In this document: positions 35,023 through 43,727 of the stretch, piece by piece
Position numbering within the stretch: position 1 is the first letter of the stretch
How the letters are laid out: each line of letters starts with the position of its first letter
The notes under the pieces: model-generated
Seen by the model: the letters and a program-made list of their open reading frames with translations, nothing else
The model's database searches: none
Told to the model about the DNA's origin: nothing
DNA from: Zobellia uliginosa
GTDB lineage: Bacteria; Bacteroidota; Bacteroidia; Flavobacteriales; Flavobacteriaceae
Direction: 5' to 3'
DNA length: 64,000 bases
NCBI RefSeq assembly: GCF_900156625.1
Contig: NZ_FTOB01000004.1
Coordinates: 806,001-870,000 of the forward strand
Translations under genes and position numbers: made by a program

Positions 35023-36156
35023 ATGAAAATACAACAGGCCGTTAAAGAGGGAAATCGCCCTTTCGAGTTGCGATTAGGAAAAGACCACCAATTGAAAAAT
35101 CCTTTGGTATTGGTCTTCGGTAATCGCTACGCTCTTGAAAATGAGGCTATGCTAGAGGAGGTACGGACGCTTTTTCCAGAAGGACATATTGTTTTTGGGA
35201 GTACGGCAGGTGAAATTGTAGGTGAATCGGTTTTGGAAGGTACGGTAACATTGACGGCCATCGCGTTTGAAAAAAGTCATTTTTTGATCAAATCGAAGAA
35301 TGTAAAGGATATTACCGACGATTATACACTGGGAAAATCACTATTTGATGAATTTCCCAAGGAAGGGTTAAGACATGTGTTCTTGGTTTCTGAAGGCAGT
35401 ACGGTAAACGGTAGTGCCCTTATCAATGGATTTCAAAGGGATGTTTTGAACAAAACCAGCCTCTCGGGAGGTTTATGTGGTGATGATGACCGCTTCGAAA
35501 GAACTTTGGCCTCTTACAATGAAAAACCAAAAGAGGGAGAAATAGTAGCTATTGGTTTTTATGGGGAATCGCTTGAAATCTCAAGTGCCAATTATGGCGG
35601 ATGGACACCCTTTGGCCCGGAGCGTATTATTACCAAATCTAAAAACAACCTACTCTATGAGTTGGACGGTCAGCCGGCCCTAGACCTGTATAAAAGATAT
35701 TTGGGTGATAAGGCAAAAGAATTGCCGACATCGGCGCTGCTCTTTCCTTTGAGTGTAAGGGTCGATGAAAGTGATAATCCCATTGTACGTACCATTTTGA
35801 CCATAGACGAAGAAATGAATACCATGACCTTGGCCGGCGATGTTCCCGAAGGATCAAGGGTCCAGTTGATGATGTCTACGGTCGACGATATAGCCGAAGC
35901 GGCAAATATAGCCGCCCAATATGCTATGAACGACAGAAAAACGGCTCCTGAGCTGGCTATTCTTGTCAGCTGTGTCGGTAGGAAGTTGGTCATGGACCAA
36001 AGAACGGAAGAGGAAGTCGAAGAGGTGATTTCGGTCATTGGCGACAAAGCCGCCGTTACCGGGTTCTATTCCTATGGCGAGATGGCTCCCTTTGCAGGGG
36101 AAGAGTCGTGCAAACTACATAATCAGACCATGACCCTAACCTTGTTCAGCGAATAA
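35023..36156 (+). CDS. FIST-domain sensor protein, NosP-like
   Basis: A 377-residue cytosolic FIST protein. The FIST_N domain contains HIVFGSTAGEIVGESV and SLSGGLCGDDDRFERT; the FIST_C domain has TGFYSYGEMAPFAG and ends with LHNQTMTLTLFSE, as in the family. FIST proteins include NosP, a haem protein that senses NO and controls a neighbouring kinase. No ligand motif can be fixed by eye, so haem binding is inference from the family and from the neighbours. It starts 1 bp after the first kinase gene and overlaps the second kinase's ATG by one base. Confidence 0.88.
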   Translation: MKIQQAVKEGNRPFELRLGKDHQLKNPLVLVFGNRYALENEAMLEEVRTLFPEGHIVFGSTAGEIVGESVLEGTVTLTAIAFEKSHFLIKSKNVKDITDDYTLGKSLFDEFPKEGLRHVFLVSEGSTVNGSALINGFQRDVLNKTSLSGGLCGDDDRFERTLASYNEKPKEGEIVAIGFYGESLEISSANYGGWTPFGPERIITKSKNNLLYELDGQPALDLYKRYLGDKAKELPTSALLFPLSVRVDESDNPIVRTILTIDEEMNTMTLAGDVPEGSRVQLMMSTVDDIAEAANIAAQYAMNDRKTAPELAILVSCVGRKLVMDQRTEEEVEEVISVIGDKAAVTGFYSYGEMAPFAGEESCKLHNQTMTLTLFSE

Positions 36157-37217
36157 TGCACTCACTCCTACAAAGACAACTAAGAAAAAATTTGCCAGAG
36201 CATCTTGCAAAAGACGCCCAGTTGCAAGATTTTCTCGCTGCCGTAGAGAGGTCATATGAAAATTATGACGAAAAGTTGAGTATGATACAAAGGGCGACCA
36301 CCATCAGCTCGGAAGAATTGTTCGAAGCAAATAGGGAATTGACCAAGGAAGCGGCCCGGCAACAAAAAATCTTGGAATCGCTTGAAAGTGCCATAGCAAG
36401 CCTTAACGTCCATTTTGAAGATGAAGAACAGGCCTTAGGGGGGCGAAAAACGGAATTCGATGCCGAGAAACTGGCCAAACATATTAGCCATCTTGCTATA
36501 CAGGTGGCTCAAATCACCGAAGAAAAAACCCTTTTGCTCAATGATGTAGAGGCTCAGAACGAATCGCTCAATAATTATGTTCAAATGGTTTCCCATGATC
36601 TTAAATCACCTATACGTAACGTCAGTGCCCTGTTGAGTTGGGTGACTGATACCGATAAGGAAAACCTAAGCCAAGAAAGTATCGGTAATATAGAGCTTGC
36701 ATCGAAGAATTTGACCAAAATGGATAATTTGATCAACGGTATTCTGACGCATGCCACCATCGGTAAAAATATGGAATCGAAGAGCAATGTTGATGTCAAT
36801 GAGTTATTAAGGGAGGTTGAAAGTAATATATCGATACCAGAAAACGTTAGTCTTAGGTATAAACGTAATTTTCCTACGATATATATAGAGAAAAACCTAT
36901 TGGAGAAGGTTTTTACCTATCTGATAGAAAATGCAATTGCGGCCACGGAACATCGCGACAGAGGATTGGTGGAGATCGATTTTTTAGATAATGACGCGTA
37001 TTATGAATTTGCGATCGCCGATAACGGAATAGGAATTCCCGAGAAGCACCAGTCGTCTATATTCGAGATGTTTAAGAAGCTTGATAACAACGATAATTCG
37101 GCAGGGGTCGGTCTGGCATTGGCCAAAAAAATAGTAAAACTCTATGAAGGTGAGATTGTTGTGGAATCAAAAGAAGGTATGGGAACAACCTTTTCCTTTA
37201 CCCTAAAAAAGCAGTAA
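36156..37217 (+). CDS. Sensor histidine kinase, FIST partner
   Basis: A 353-residue soluble kinase. The first 125 residues are helical and coiled-coil (SYENYDEKLSMIQRATTISSEELFEANREL), of the type found in kinases encoded next to FIST proteins, and then comes the H box with His147 in MVSHDLKSPIRNVSALLSW. The ATPase domain has DNGIGIPEKHQSSIFEMF and SAGVGLALAKKIVKLYEG. It has no PAS or membrane segment, so the signal probably comes through the FIST protein. Its catalytic core closely resembles that of the first kinase (SHDLKSPxR, ALxxW), suggesting duplication or shared targets. The stop/start TAATG overlap couples it to the FIST gene. Confidence 0.92.
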   Translation: MHSLLQRQLRKNLPEHLAKDAQLQDFLAAVERSYENYDEKLSMIQRATTISSEELFEANRELTKEAARQQKILESLESAIASLNVHFEDEEQALGGRKTEFDAEKLAKHISHLAIQVAQITEEKTLLLNDVEAQNESLNNYVQMVSHDLKSPIRNVSALLSWVTDTDKENLSQESIGNIELASKNLTKMDNLINGILTHATIGKNMESKSNVDVNELLREVESNISIPENVSLRYKRNFPTIYIEKNLLEKVFTYLIENAIAATEHRDRGLVEIDFLDNDAYYEFAIADNGIGIPEKHQSSIFEMFKKLDNNDNSAGVGLALAKKIVKLYEGEIVVESKEGMGTTFSFTLKKQ

Positions 37218-37218
37218 T

Positions 37219-37536
37219 ATGGAACAGCCAAACCTAAAGTATATAAAAGAATTGTCGGGTGACGATGTAGAATTTGAAGAGAAATTTATATCCATCCTAA
37301 AAGATGAGTTTCCAGTGGAAGTAGCCACTTATAGAGATCATATAGATAGCAAGGAAACAAACAAGGCCGCCGATATCGTTCACAAGTTGAAACATAAGTT
37401 CAATATCCTTAGTATGGAGGAAGCCTATCGCTTCGCCGTAGTTTTTGAAGAGCAATTACGTAGTGGAAAGACCGAAATGGATTCAGATTTTAATTGTACT
37501 TTAGGGAAAATAGATGACTTTTTAAAAACGCTTTAA
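37219..37536 (+). CDS. Histidine phosphotransfer (Hpt) protein
   Basis: A 105-residue four-helix protein with the phosphoacceptor His55 in ADIVHKLKHKFNILS, the standard Hpt signature, and flanking helices with charged faces. It follows the second kinase by 1 bp and precedes the LytTR regulator by 2 bp. Since neither kinase has its own receiver domain, the stand-alone receiver at 32017 is the obvious source of phosphate for this protein, which would then pass it to the LytTR receiver. That order is inference. Confidence 0.9.
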   Translation: MEQPNLKYIKELSGDDVEFEEKFISILKDEFPVEVATYRDHIDSKETNKAADIVHKLKHKFNILSMEEAYRFAVVFEEQLRSGKTEMDSDFNCTLGKIDDFLKTL

Positions 37537-37538
37537 AC

Positions 37539-38264
37539 ATGGATTGCATTATCATAGACGATGAAGCAACAGCACGGGCAATAGTGGCGCGCCATTGTTC
37601 GCTGGTTTCAGATCTAAATGTCGTTGAAGAATTTGATAATGCCATCGATGCCATAAAATTCTTGAACCGTCAAGAGGTCGATGTTATTTTCTTGGATATA
37701 CATATGCCCGGTTTCTCGGGAGTCGATTTCGTTCAGACCTTAAAGAATCCCCCTAAAATAGTCCTGATTACTTCAGATACCGAATTTGCTATCGAAGCCT
37801 ATGAATATGAGGCCATAGTCGATTACTTGGTAAAACCCCTTACCCTTGAACGCTTCGTGAAATCTATGGGCAAGATTAAAAATGCCACCCGTAAAACGAC
37901 AGATAGGCCAGATCAGGGTTCTGAGGAAAAAAAACATACGCATCTAGATAAGGCTGAAGACTTGTACATCAATATCGATAAACGCTTGATAAAACTTCAC
38001 TTTAACGAGATATTGGTCATCAGGGCCAATGGTGACTATATTGATGTAACTACAGAAAACAAAGAATACCGCGTACATACTACCTTAAAAAAAATCAAGG
38101 AGAAACTCCCCGATCAGATCTTTCTGCAAATTCATAGATCCTATGTTATCAATATCTCGAAAATCATCGATATTGAAGACAACAGTGTGTTGATAAAGAA
38201 GATGGTGATTCCCATTAGTCGATCAAATCGTCCCGAACTTATGCGACGATTGAACTTGGTTTAA
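37539..38264 (+). CDS. LytTR-family response regulator
   Basis: A 241-residue transcription factor. The receiver domain (1-115) has Asp7-Asp8, phosphoacceptor Asp53 in FLDIHMPGFSG, Thr78 and Lys99 in YLVKPL. The LytTR DNA-binding domain covers about residues 138-241 (LYINIDKRLIKLHFNEILVI, ANGDYIDVTTENKEYRVH, FLQIHRSYVINISKI, VLIKKMVIPISRSNR). LytTR proteins bind pairs of direct repeats about 21 bp apart, the spacing seen at 31925-31956. It is the last gene of the sensor operon, and a LytTR-type promoter starts 22 bp past its stop codon. Confidence 0.94.
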   Translation: MDCIIIDDEATARAIVARHCSLVSDLNVVEEFDNAIDAIKFLNRQEVDVIFLDIHMPGFSGVDFVQTLKNPPKIVLITSDTEFAIEAYEYEAIVDYLVKPLTLERFVKSMGKIKNATRKTTDRPDQGSEEKKHTHLDKAEDLYINIDKRLIKLHFNEILVIRANGDYIDVTTENKEYRVHTTLKKIKEKLPDQIFLQIHRSYVINISKIIDIEDNSVLIKKMVIPISRSNRPELMRRLNLV

Positions 38265-38285
38265 GGCTTTTCTACAATTTTGTGC

Positions 38286-38354
38286 CGTTCATCTATAGGT
38301 TCCCGTCACTCATCGTAAGGGCTTTCTTATTTAGAAAGAACTGATGTAAATTTG
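38286..38354 (+). promoter_or_regulatory. LytTR-type box and promoter of the 38-aa peptide gene
   Basis: CGTTCATCTATAGG (from 38286) and, 21 bp on, CACTCATCGTA (from 38307) align with the boxes at 31925: 11 of the first 15 positions match, and the 9 of 11 from CGTCA onward. A perfect -7 box TAAATTTG (38347-38354) starts 61 bp after the box start, and the flank GATGTAAATTTGTAG is nearly identical to that at 31981-31996. The inverted repeat CTTTCT-N5-AGAAAG lies between (38322-38338). Confidence 0.6.
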
Positions 38355-38379
38355 TAGGGAACATTAAAGCCATCTACCT

Positions 38380-38496
38380 ATGAAAGCAAATCTCTTATAC
38401 ATCTTAAGCAACAAAGGGGCTGCTATACGTTTGATAGGTGTGCTTACATCGGTTATCATCGGCATTGTATTGGCCGTGATGAGTATCTGGGGCTAG
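38380..38496 (+). CDS. 38-residue membrane peptide
   Basis: An open frame MKANLLYILSNKGAAIRLIG then a hydrophobic helix (VLTSVIIGIVLAVMSIWG) and stop. The N-terminal half is amphipathic and basic, the C-terminal half spans a membrane. It lies 25 bp after a consensus -7 box that itself follows a LytTR-type box, and is the first gene after the LytTR regulator, so it is likely a target of that regulator. I recognise no family. The size and topology resemble small accessory proteins of membrane machines. A terminator (38628-38656) lies downstream, shared with the convergent TPR gene. Confidence 0.6.
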   Translation: MKANLLYILSNKGAAIRLIGVLTSVIIGIVLAVMSIWG

Positions 38497-38627
38497 TAAG
38501 AATATACTTAGTAAGCATAATCGATTTTATCGTAAGCCTTCCAAAAAAAAGAACCATAGTCGGGGCGAAAGCCCTTTGAAGCCTTCCCATATGAATTTTG
38601 GGTTTATGGGAATGTGTTTTTTGTCTC

Positions 38628-38656
38628 AAGACAATCTTAGCGGATTGTCTTTTTTT
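38628..38656. terminator. Terminator between the small peptide gene and the TPR/barrel gene
   Basis: AAGACAATC (38628-38636) pairs perfectly with GATTGTCTT (38643-38651), loop TTAGCG, followed by a T-run on the plus strand. The stop of the convergent gene at 38658 is adjacent. Confidence 0.8.
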
Positions 38657-38657
38657 G

Positions 38658-40718
38658 TTATTGGGCAAGGCGTTTGTAGAACAAGGGCTTCTTGGTAATA
38701 AGCCATTTTAGCTTTAATCCGATTTCGGTAAACTCAAACCCAGCCGCGGTAGCCGATGCGATGTTACTGTACTTTCCGTATAAATTACCGCTAAAACGCT
38801 TTGAAAATTTATGTGTTATACCCGCTTCGGCCCTAAATATTACGGTGTTGGGATCTTCTTCTACCTGCTGTAGGCCCGTTGCCGCACTGATCATATACTG
38901 GGTGTTCTTGGCTATATCGCCCCGTAGATCGGCAAATACCTCTACCGCTTGGTATTTTTCGGGACTAAAATAAATGGTAGGCAATTGTTCCGCAAAAGAG
39001 AGGTACTGGTAGTTTAGCCCGACCTTAAGGGCGGGTTTGCGCATCACGTTATAGTACAGTGAGGTGAACAAGAGGTTGCGGGTGTTATTGTCACTTTGTG
39101 TGGTGTGTATAGCTTGGGTATACCAGCCCAGGTTAAAGTTGGTACCCAGGTTGTAGTTGAGGCCCAGATGGTTCATGATGATTTCACGTTCGATCAGATC
39201 GGCGTTAAAGTTTTGGATCTCGCGCTTATACCCCAGTTCAAGGTTTTGTAGCTTGAAAGGTTGTAATAAGAGCTTTACATCGATTACGGGTTGGGTGTAG
39301 TCCTCCGAGCCAAAGCTGGACTTGTTCAGGCCTGCAATGGCCTTAAAAGTGGTTTTCGGGAGGAATTTGTAATCGAAACCGGCGGAAAGTACATGTGAAC
39401 TTGCTTTGTTGTCGGTTATTGTATTTTCCGTAGTCCTGTAATTATAGGATAGGTTGGTGCTAAACTTGGTTGATAAGGGAACGGTGGCCGTAGTATTGGT
39501 AGATATGGCAACGTTCTTACCATTGTCAAAAGTATAGGCCAAGTGTTCGTCTATGGTAGGGGTAAAGCTTACGTTTAACTTGTCGATAAAACCAATGGCA
39601 TCTTTTTGGTCCTTGAAAATCTTTAAGGTTCCAAAGGCCGCTTGGTATGCGGGAACAATGCGGTCGGCAGCGAAAAGCGCATTGGCCTTCCCTAGGTTGC
39701 CATCAAAGGAAGCACTGTCATTTTTTAAAATGGCATCGTAATTGGCGACACTCTTTTTCGGTGAACCGGTGTAGAGGCCGTGCATGGCCTTGAGTGCGTA
39801 TAACCAGTTCTTATCGGCATACTTGGTTTCCAAAGCCGCGATTTCGGTTTGGGCCAGATTGTATTTTCGGTTCCATATCAGGGCTTGAACATAGCGGTCG
39901 TAGGTCTTTTCCATTAAGGTTTCATCGCCCAATGTCTCGGCTTTTTCCTTTGCCGTTGTGGCAACTACCAAGGCCTGTTTGTCGTTCTCGCCTATATGCT
40001 CGGCAAGGGCAATGCCGTTAAGCGCCGTAATCGAGTCTTTTGATGAGGTGGCAAGGCGTTGGTAGGTGGCTTTGGCCTGATCCACTTCCTTGGTGATCAA
40101 ATAGAGGTTGGCCAAATTGAGCAAAGCGTCTTTGTCTTCGGGAAAATCGATAAAAATTTCCTTTAATAGGCTTTCTCCCTTCTTGTAGTTTTGAGCGTTG
40201 ACATAGGCATTGGCATACCCTAAACGCATATATTTTCGCGACGTTTTAGCACTGGGGTTACCAGGCTGTATCACTAGGGCCTTTTCTACCCATTCCAGGG
40301 CTTCTTTATATTTCTTTAGGTTACTCAGCGTATTGGCATACCCTAGTACGGCCCCAAAATTTTCTGGGTACGCTTTTACGAGTTCGGCATAAAGGGGTTC
40401 GGCCTTTTCGAATTTTTTATCCCAGAGAAATGATTCGTTGTAATTTATCTGTATTTCAAAATCACCGGGGTATTCTTTTAAGAGGTCGGCGAACAGTTCT
40501 GTGGCCTTTTCGGGTTCGCCACTTAGGCCTACGGCACGACCATAACAGATCAATGCGGTTTTGTTCTTCGGGTCATCGGAAAGATAACCTTCAAAGAAAG
40601 TCTCTGCTTGCTCAAAACTGCCGTTTTCCAACAAGGTGAAACCCGGTTGAAGCGGATTTTGGGCCATTCCGTAAAAAGAAAGGAACAGGAATAAACAGAG
40701 CGTATTTAGTTTTAACAT
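38658..40718 (-). CDS. TPR protein with C-terminal outer-membrane beta-barrel
   Basis: A 686-residue exported protein with signal peptide MLKLNTLCLFLFLSFYGMAQ. Residues 25-375 are tetratricopeptide repeats (LLENGSFEQAETFFEGYL, ALGWVEKALVIQPGNP-like units, LLNLANLYLITKEVDQAK). Residues 400-686 show alternating amphipathic strands with aromatic ends (YTFDNGKNVAISTNTTATV, LNYNLGTNFNLGWYTQAIHT, LKVGLNYQYLSF) ending in KPLFYKRLAQ, as an outer-membrane barrel. A TPR-plus-barrel is the architecture of exopolysaccharide export porins such as PgaA, BcsC and PelB. Next to a GH5-like hydrolase and glycosyltransferases, it is probably the export pore of an exopolysaccharide. Confidence 0.82.
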   Translation of the reverse strand: MLKLNTLCLFLFLSFYGMAQNPLQPGFTLLENGSFEQAETFFEGYLSDDPKNKTALICYGRAVGLSGEPEKATELFADLLKEYPGDFEIQINYNESFLWDKKFEKAEPLYAELVKAYPENFGAVLGYANTLSNLKKYKEALEWVEKALVIQPGNPSAKTSRKYMRLGYANAYVNAQNYKKGESLLKEIFIDFPEDKDALLNLANLYLITKEVDQAKATYQRLATSSKDSITALNGIALAEHIGENDKQALVVATTAKEKAETLGDETLMEKTYDRYVQALIWNRKYNLAQTEIAALETKYADKNWLYALKAMHGLYTGSPKKSVANYDAILKNDSASFDGNLGKANALFAADRIVPAYQAAFGTLKIFKDQKDAIGFIDKLNVSFTPTIDEHLAYTFDNGKNVAISTNTTATVPLSTKFSTNLSYNYRTTENTITDNKASSHVLSAGFDYKFLPKTTFKAIAGLNKSSFGSEDYTQPVIDVKLLLQPFKLQNLELGYKREIQNFNADLIEREIIMNHLGLNYNLGTNFNLGWYTQAIHTTQSDNNTRNLLFTSLYYNVMRKPALKVGLNYQYLSFAEQLPTIYFSPEKYQAVEVFADLRGDIAKNTQYMISAATGLQQVEEDPNTVIFRAEAGITHKFSKRFSGNLYGKYSNIASATAAGFEFTEIGLKLKWLITKKPLFYKRLAQ

Positions 40719-40880
40719 TAAAGTAAGTTTTTTACCACAAGGGTATAACGGTTATAAATTTTATTTATTGGTGCTTTTATCATAAATGTTGCGATAGGTG
40801 TATTAAGTCGTTTGAAATGATAAAAGTGTCTCATTTTTAAGTGTTTAGTTAGTGTGTTTGCCGTCTTGTTCCTTTTGGGA

Positions 40881-40899
40881 AAACCTAATTTTGTTAGGT
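40881..40899 (-). terminator. Weak hairpin after the GH5-like gene
   Basis: ACCTAA (40883-40888), loop TTTTG, TTAGGT (40894-40899) form a 6-bp stem with a short T-run on the minus strand, about 70 bp after the stop at 40972. It may separate this operon from the TPR gene. Confidence 0.4.
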
Positions 40900-40971
40900 G
40901 GGAATCCTTAAAAAAAAGTCCATGGATCGCACGGGCGTTTACTCGAAAAGTAAAAGCGAAATAATGCTTCG

Positions 40972-42501
40972 TTATTCGAGCCTCGTGTTTATAAAGATGT
41001 CATACACCGGTTTTTTCCTTCCTTGTGAATCGAGTAGGCCAAAATGGCGTTGCTGTACTTTTCGCCAAGGCAGGCGGCCTACTACTGAAGTGGGAATGTT
41101 CTTGAAATCGTAGAGTGTCCATATCATATGCGATAGGTGTTCTGCTTCCACGACCTTCTGAATGGTTTCTATATAGGCTTTTTGCTTTTCGTCTGAACCG
41201 GAAAACGCGTTCCAGATACCATCGTAGGAGGAGTATCCGTATTCTTGTAGCAACAGTGGTTTATCGGTGACCTTGTTTTTTAGAATAGTAAAGGCAGCTT
41301 CAAATTCCGAAGCACCACGGTAATAGTGAAACGAGACGAGGTCAAGTTCGTCCTTAAGGTGAACGGCGGCTTCAGGACTTGCCCATCCTATGGTAATGGC
41401 CCGTTTAGGGTCTATTGAGCGAATACGTGCTACGGTCTGTTCCAACCAGGCCAGCACCCGCTCTTTGCCCCGCGATTCAAAATCAAGGTCGGGTTCGTTC
41501 TTGACGTCCCAGGCAATAATGGCCTTGTGGTCTTTTAGGGATTCTACCACCTGCTCCACATGACGGTTGGTCATCGTCCAATCGTTAATGCTATAATTCC
41601 CATAAAAATCAAAGAGGGTAGGCATGATGTCCAATCCGCTTTTTTCGGCTATATCAAGGGTCAGTTTTACTTTTTCTATTTTTTCTTGATCTACATGTTC
41701 TTTCCCGAAAGATTCATACGGAATGAAAATACGTAGACTATTGATGCCCATGTTGGCCATAAGCTTAAAGTCATGTTCAATGATTGAGATGTCGAATTTA
41801 TCCCCGAACATATCCCACGGGGTATTTTGCGGATAGTAGTTAATTCCCTTAAAATGAAAATTTTTGAGATTTTGCACCCTCGAGACGGTCGGTTCTTCTG
41901 TCTTTGGCAAGGTGTTTTCCACCAAATGGCGAACCCTCCAAAAGCCATCTTCCAAAAGCAGCATTACCTTGTAATCGGACAGTAGTTTTCGTTTGGCTAC
42001 CAAGGTTTCGTTATGGTAGACTTCTTCATAGGCCGATACGTTCTTATCGGTGAAGACCACAAGCTTACCGTCGGTACTGTAAAATTCCAATTTGGGGTGA
42101 TGTTCAAGTGTAGTGGTCTGTAGGCTAACCTTATTTTTTAGGTTGAGCTCGGTAAATTTAAAAAGTTCGGTACGCATACTATCGGTGTAGTAGTCGGCCA
42201 CACCATAGGGAACGTTGTTGGCATAAGCGGCGTTACGCACCTGCCAGGCACTTAGGTAATCGCGTTCTATTTCGCCCAAGGTCTGTGTTTCCATAGGGCG
42301 ACCTTCGTTTTGGGCGATTTCCCATTGCACTTTGGGTAGGTAGGAGGCCGATATTTCTTCGTGTAAGTGTAGCATCGATGTACGGTCGGCACCGGTGTTC
42401 AAATAAGACAATGCACTAGTGACCCCGAATAGGATGAGGGCGTTAAGGGCCAAAAATGTGACCAGTAGGAAAATACGATATAGGTTTCGGTTCATTTTCA
42501 T
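40972..42501 (-). CDS. Membrane-anchored GH5-like glycoside hydrolase
   Basis: A 509-residue protein with an N-terminal membrane anchor (FLLVTFLALNALILFGVTSA, residues 11-30), a 180-residue accessory domain of unknown type, and a TIM-barrel domain from about residue 215. Catalytic acid Glu336 (WDVKNEPDL) and nucleophile Glu420 (LLLQEYGYS) sit on strands 4 and 7 as in clan GH-A families 5 and 39. The substrate cannot be read from the sequence. Within an exopolysaccharide locus it probably trims the product in the periplasm, as PslG and BcsZ do. It overlaps the upstream lipoprotein gene by 4 bp (ATGA). Confidence 0.85.
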   Translation of the reverse strand: MKMNRNLYRIFLLVTFLALNALILFGVTSALSYLNTGADRTSMLHLHEEISASYLPKVQWEIAQNEGRPMETQTLGEIERDYLSAWQVRNAAYANNVPYGVADYYTDSMRTELFKFTELNLKNKVSLQTTTLEHHPKLEFYSTDGKLVVFTDKNVSAYEEVYHNETLVAKRKLLSDYKVMLLLEDGFWRVRHLVENTLPKTEEPTVSRVQNLKNFHFKGINYYPQNTPWDMFGDKFDISIIEHDFKLMANMGINSLRIFIPYESFGKEHVDQEKIEKVKLTLDIAEKSGLDIMPTLFDFYGNYSINDWTMTNRHVEQVVESLKDHKAIIAWDVKNEPDLDFESRGKERVLAWLEQTVARIRSIDPKRAITIGWASPEAAVHLKDELDLVSFHYYRGASEFEAAFTILKNKVTDKPLLLQEYGYSSYDGIWNAFSGSDEKQKAYIETIQKVVEAEHLSHMIWTLYDFKNIPTSVVGRLPWRKVQQRHFGLLDSQGRKKPVYDIFINTRLE

Positions 42502-43727
42502 TGTAAGACTACTGATTTTGTTTTGGTTATACCCGCTGTTTTGATCAGCAATAGATAAGTGTCGTTCGGATAGAAATCCCGAGATAGTTCAAATTGACCT
42601 TCGCCTTCCATCGATGAGGTTCTGAGTACGTCTAAAATGTTGCCCTTCTTGTCTTTAACGGTCAACGAAATGGGCATGCCGTCAGGTACCAATTGGTTCA
42701 TAAAACTTTTTAGCGGCCCCACGGAGACGCTTCTATGGTCTTCAGAGAATCCCAGGTTGTAATCGGTCACCGAAGCCTTGAAATCAACTTTTATGGGCTT
42801 GCTTTTGGCCGCACCCGTTACAAAGGCTTCTATAGACCATGAGGCTTGGTGTTCTGGGTGTAAAAGCTGCGCTTGGGCCGTGCCGTTTAGTGTGGTGCCC
42901 AAGGCTTTTAGTTTTACCCCTTGGTCATCGGTAATGATAAAGGTTACCATGGTACCATCGCTTACCCTATTTCCGTAAGCGTCCTTAAGAATACTAGTTT
43001 TAAAGGTGATGACTTGGTTGCCATCGGCGTATTCGTGGTTTCGCTCATAAGAAGTAGTGAAATCTATGGGGTTTGCAGGGTATACGATAGTGGTGAATTC
43101 TTTGGAGTCGGTTTCGTTGCAAGCTGCGGAAATCAGCATACGTCCCGATTTTGTCGGAGGCCGTACCTTTGACCATGCCATGAGGTTCTTGGTGAATAAT
43201 TCGCTTTCGGATTGACGATCTTGAAATTGGATTTTGCTAAAAACCGATGCACCATCGTTTAGCGGATTGTCATAAATGTCGGTCGGAACCATAACGAACA
43301 TGGCGTAATCCTTAGGGCCTGCAGTAAGGCTTCTTGGGCCTAAGTACGATTCTAAGAACGTGCCTTTTTTAGGGTTGATATGGATGTTGACCGTGCCGTT
43401 CATTTTTTCTTCGGAATCGGAGAACAACGACCAATAACAGGGCCCCGATTTTTCATGGAAGTTCTTGGGAATATCGAATTGAAGGATGCCGTCGTTATAG
43501 GAAGGGCTAAGGACGGTGGTGCCAATGGCATTTCTGATCGTTAGAATAGCATTTGATTTCCCGGAAGCTTTAAAGTCTAGCGAGAAGGCTTCCCCCGCAG
43601 TAAAAATTTGTTTTTCGGTGAGCAGCTCAAAGCTGGCATTCGACTTTTCTTTTTTTTCGGGATGTTTGGAACATCCGAAGAAAAGCATCGAAATAAGAAC
43701 GCAGATATGTAGAAGATGCCTTGTCAT
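42498..43727 (-). CDS. Ig-like domain lipoprotein of the polysaccharide locus
   Basis: A 409-residue lipoprotein (lipobox FFGC, Cys19) made of repeated beta-sandwich domains: FTAGEAFSLDFKASGKSNAI, then PLNDGASVFSKIQF, then FKTSILKDAYGNRVSDGTMV, the last with the look of a bacterial Ig-like or invasin-type domain, and a C-terminal ISLTVKDKKGNILDVLRTSS stretch. There is no enzyme motif. It overlaps both neighbours by 4 bp, so it is translated together with the membrane protein and the hydrolase. It may bind the polymer or hold the complex together in the periplasm or at the outer membrane. Confidence 0.75.
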   Translation of the reverse strand: MTRHLLHICVLISMLFFGCSKHPEKKEKSNASFELLTEKQIFTAGEAFSLDFKASGKSNAILTIRNAIGTTVLSPSYNDGILQFDIPKNFHEKSGPCYWSLFSDSEEKMNGTVNIHINPKKGTFLESYLGPRSLTAGPKDYAMFVMVPTDIYDNPLNDGASVFSKIQFQDRQSESELFTKNLMAWSKVRPPTKSGRMLISAACNETDSKEFTTIVYPANPIDFTTSYERNHEYADGNQVITFKTSILKDAYGNRVSDGTMVTFIITDDQGVKLKALGTTLNGTAQAQLLHPEHQASWSIEAFVTGAAKSKPIKVDFKASVTDYNLGFSEDHRSVSVGPLKSFMNQLVPDGMPISLTVKDKKGNILDVLRTSSMEGEGQFELSRDFYPNDTYLLLIKTAGITKTKSVVLQ

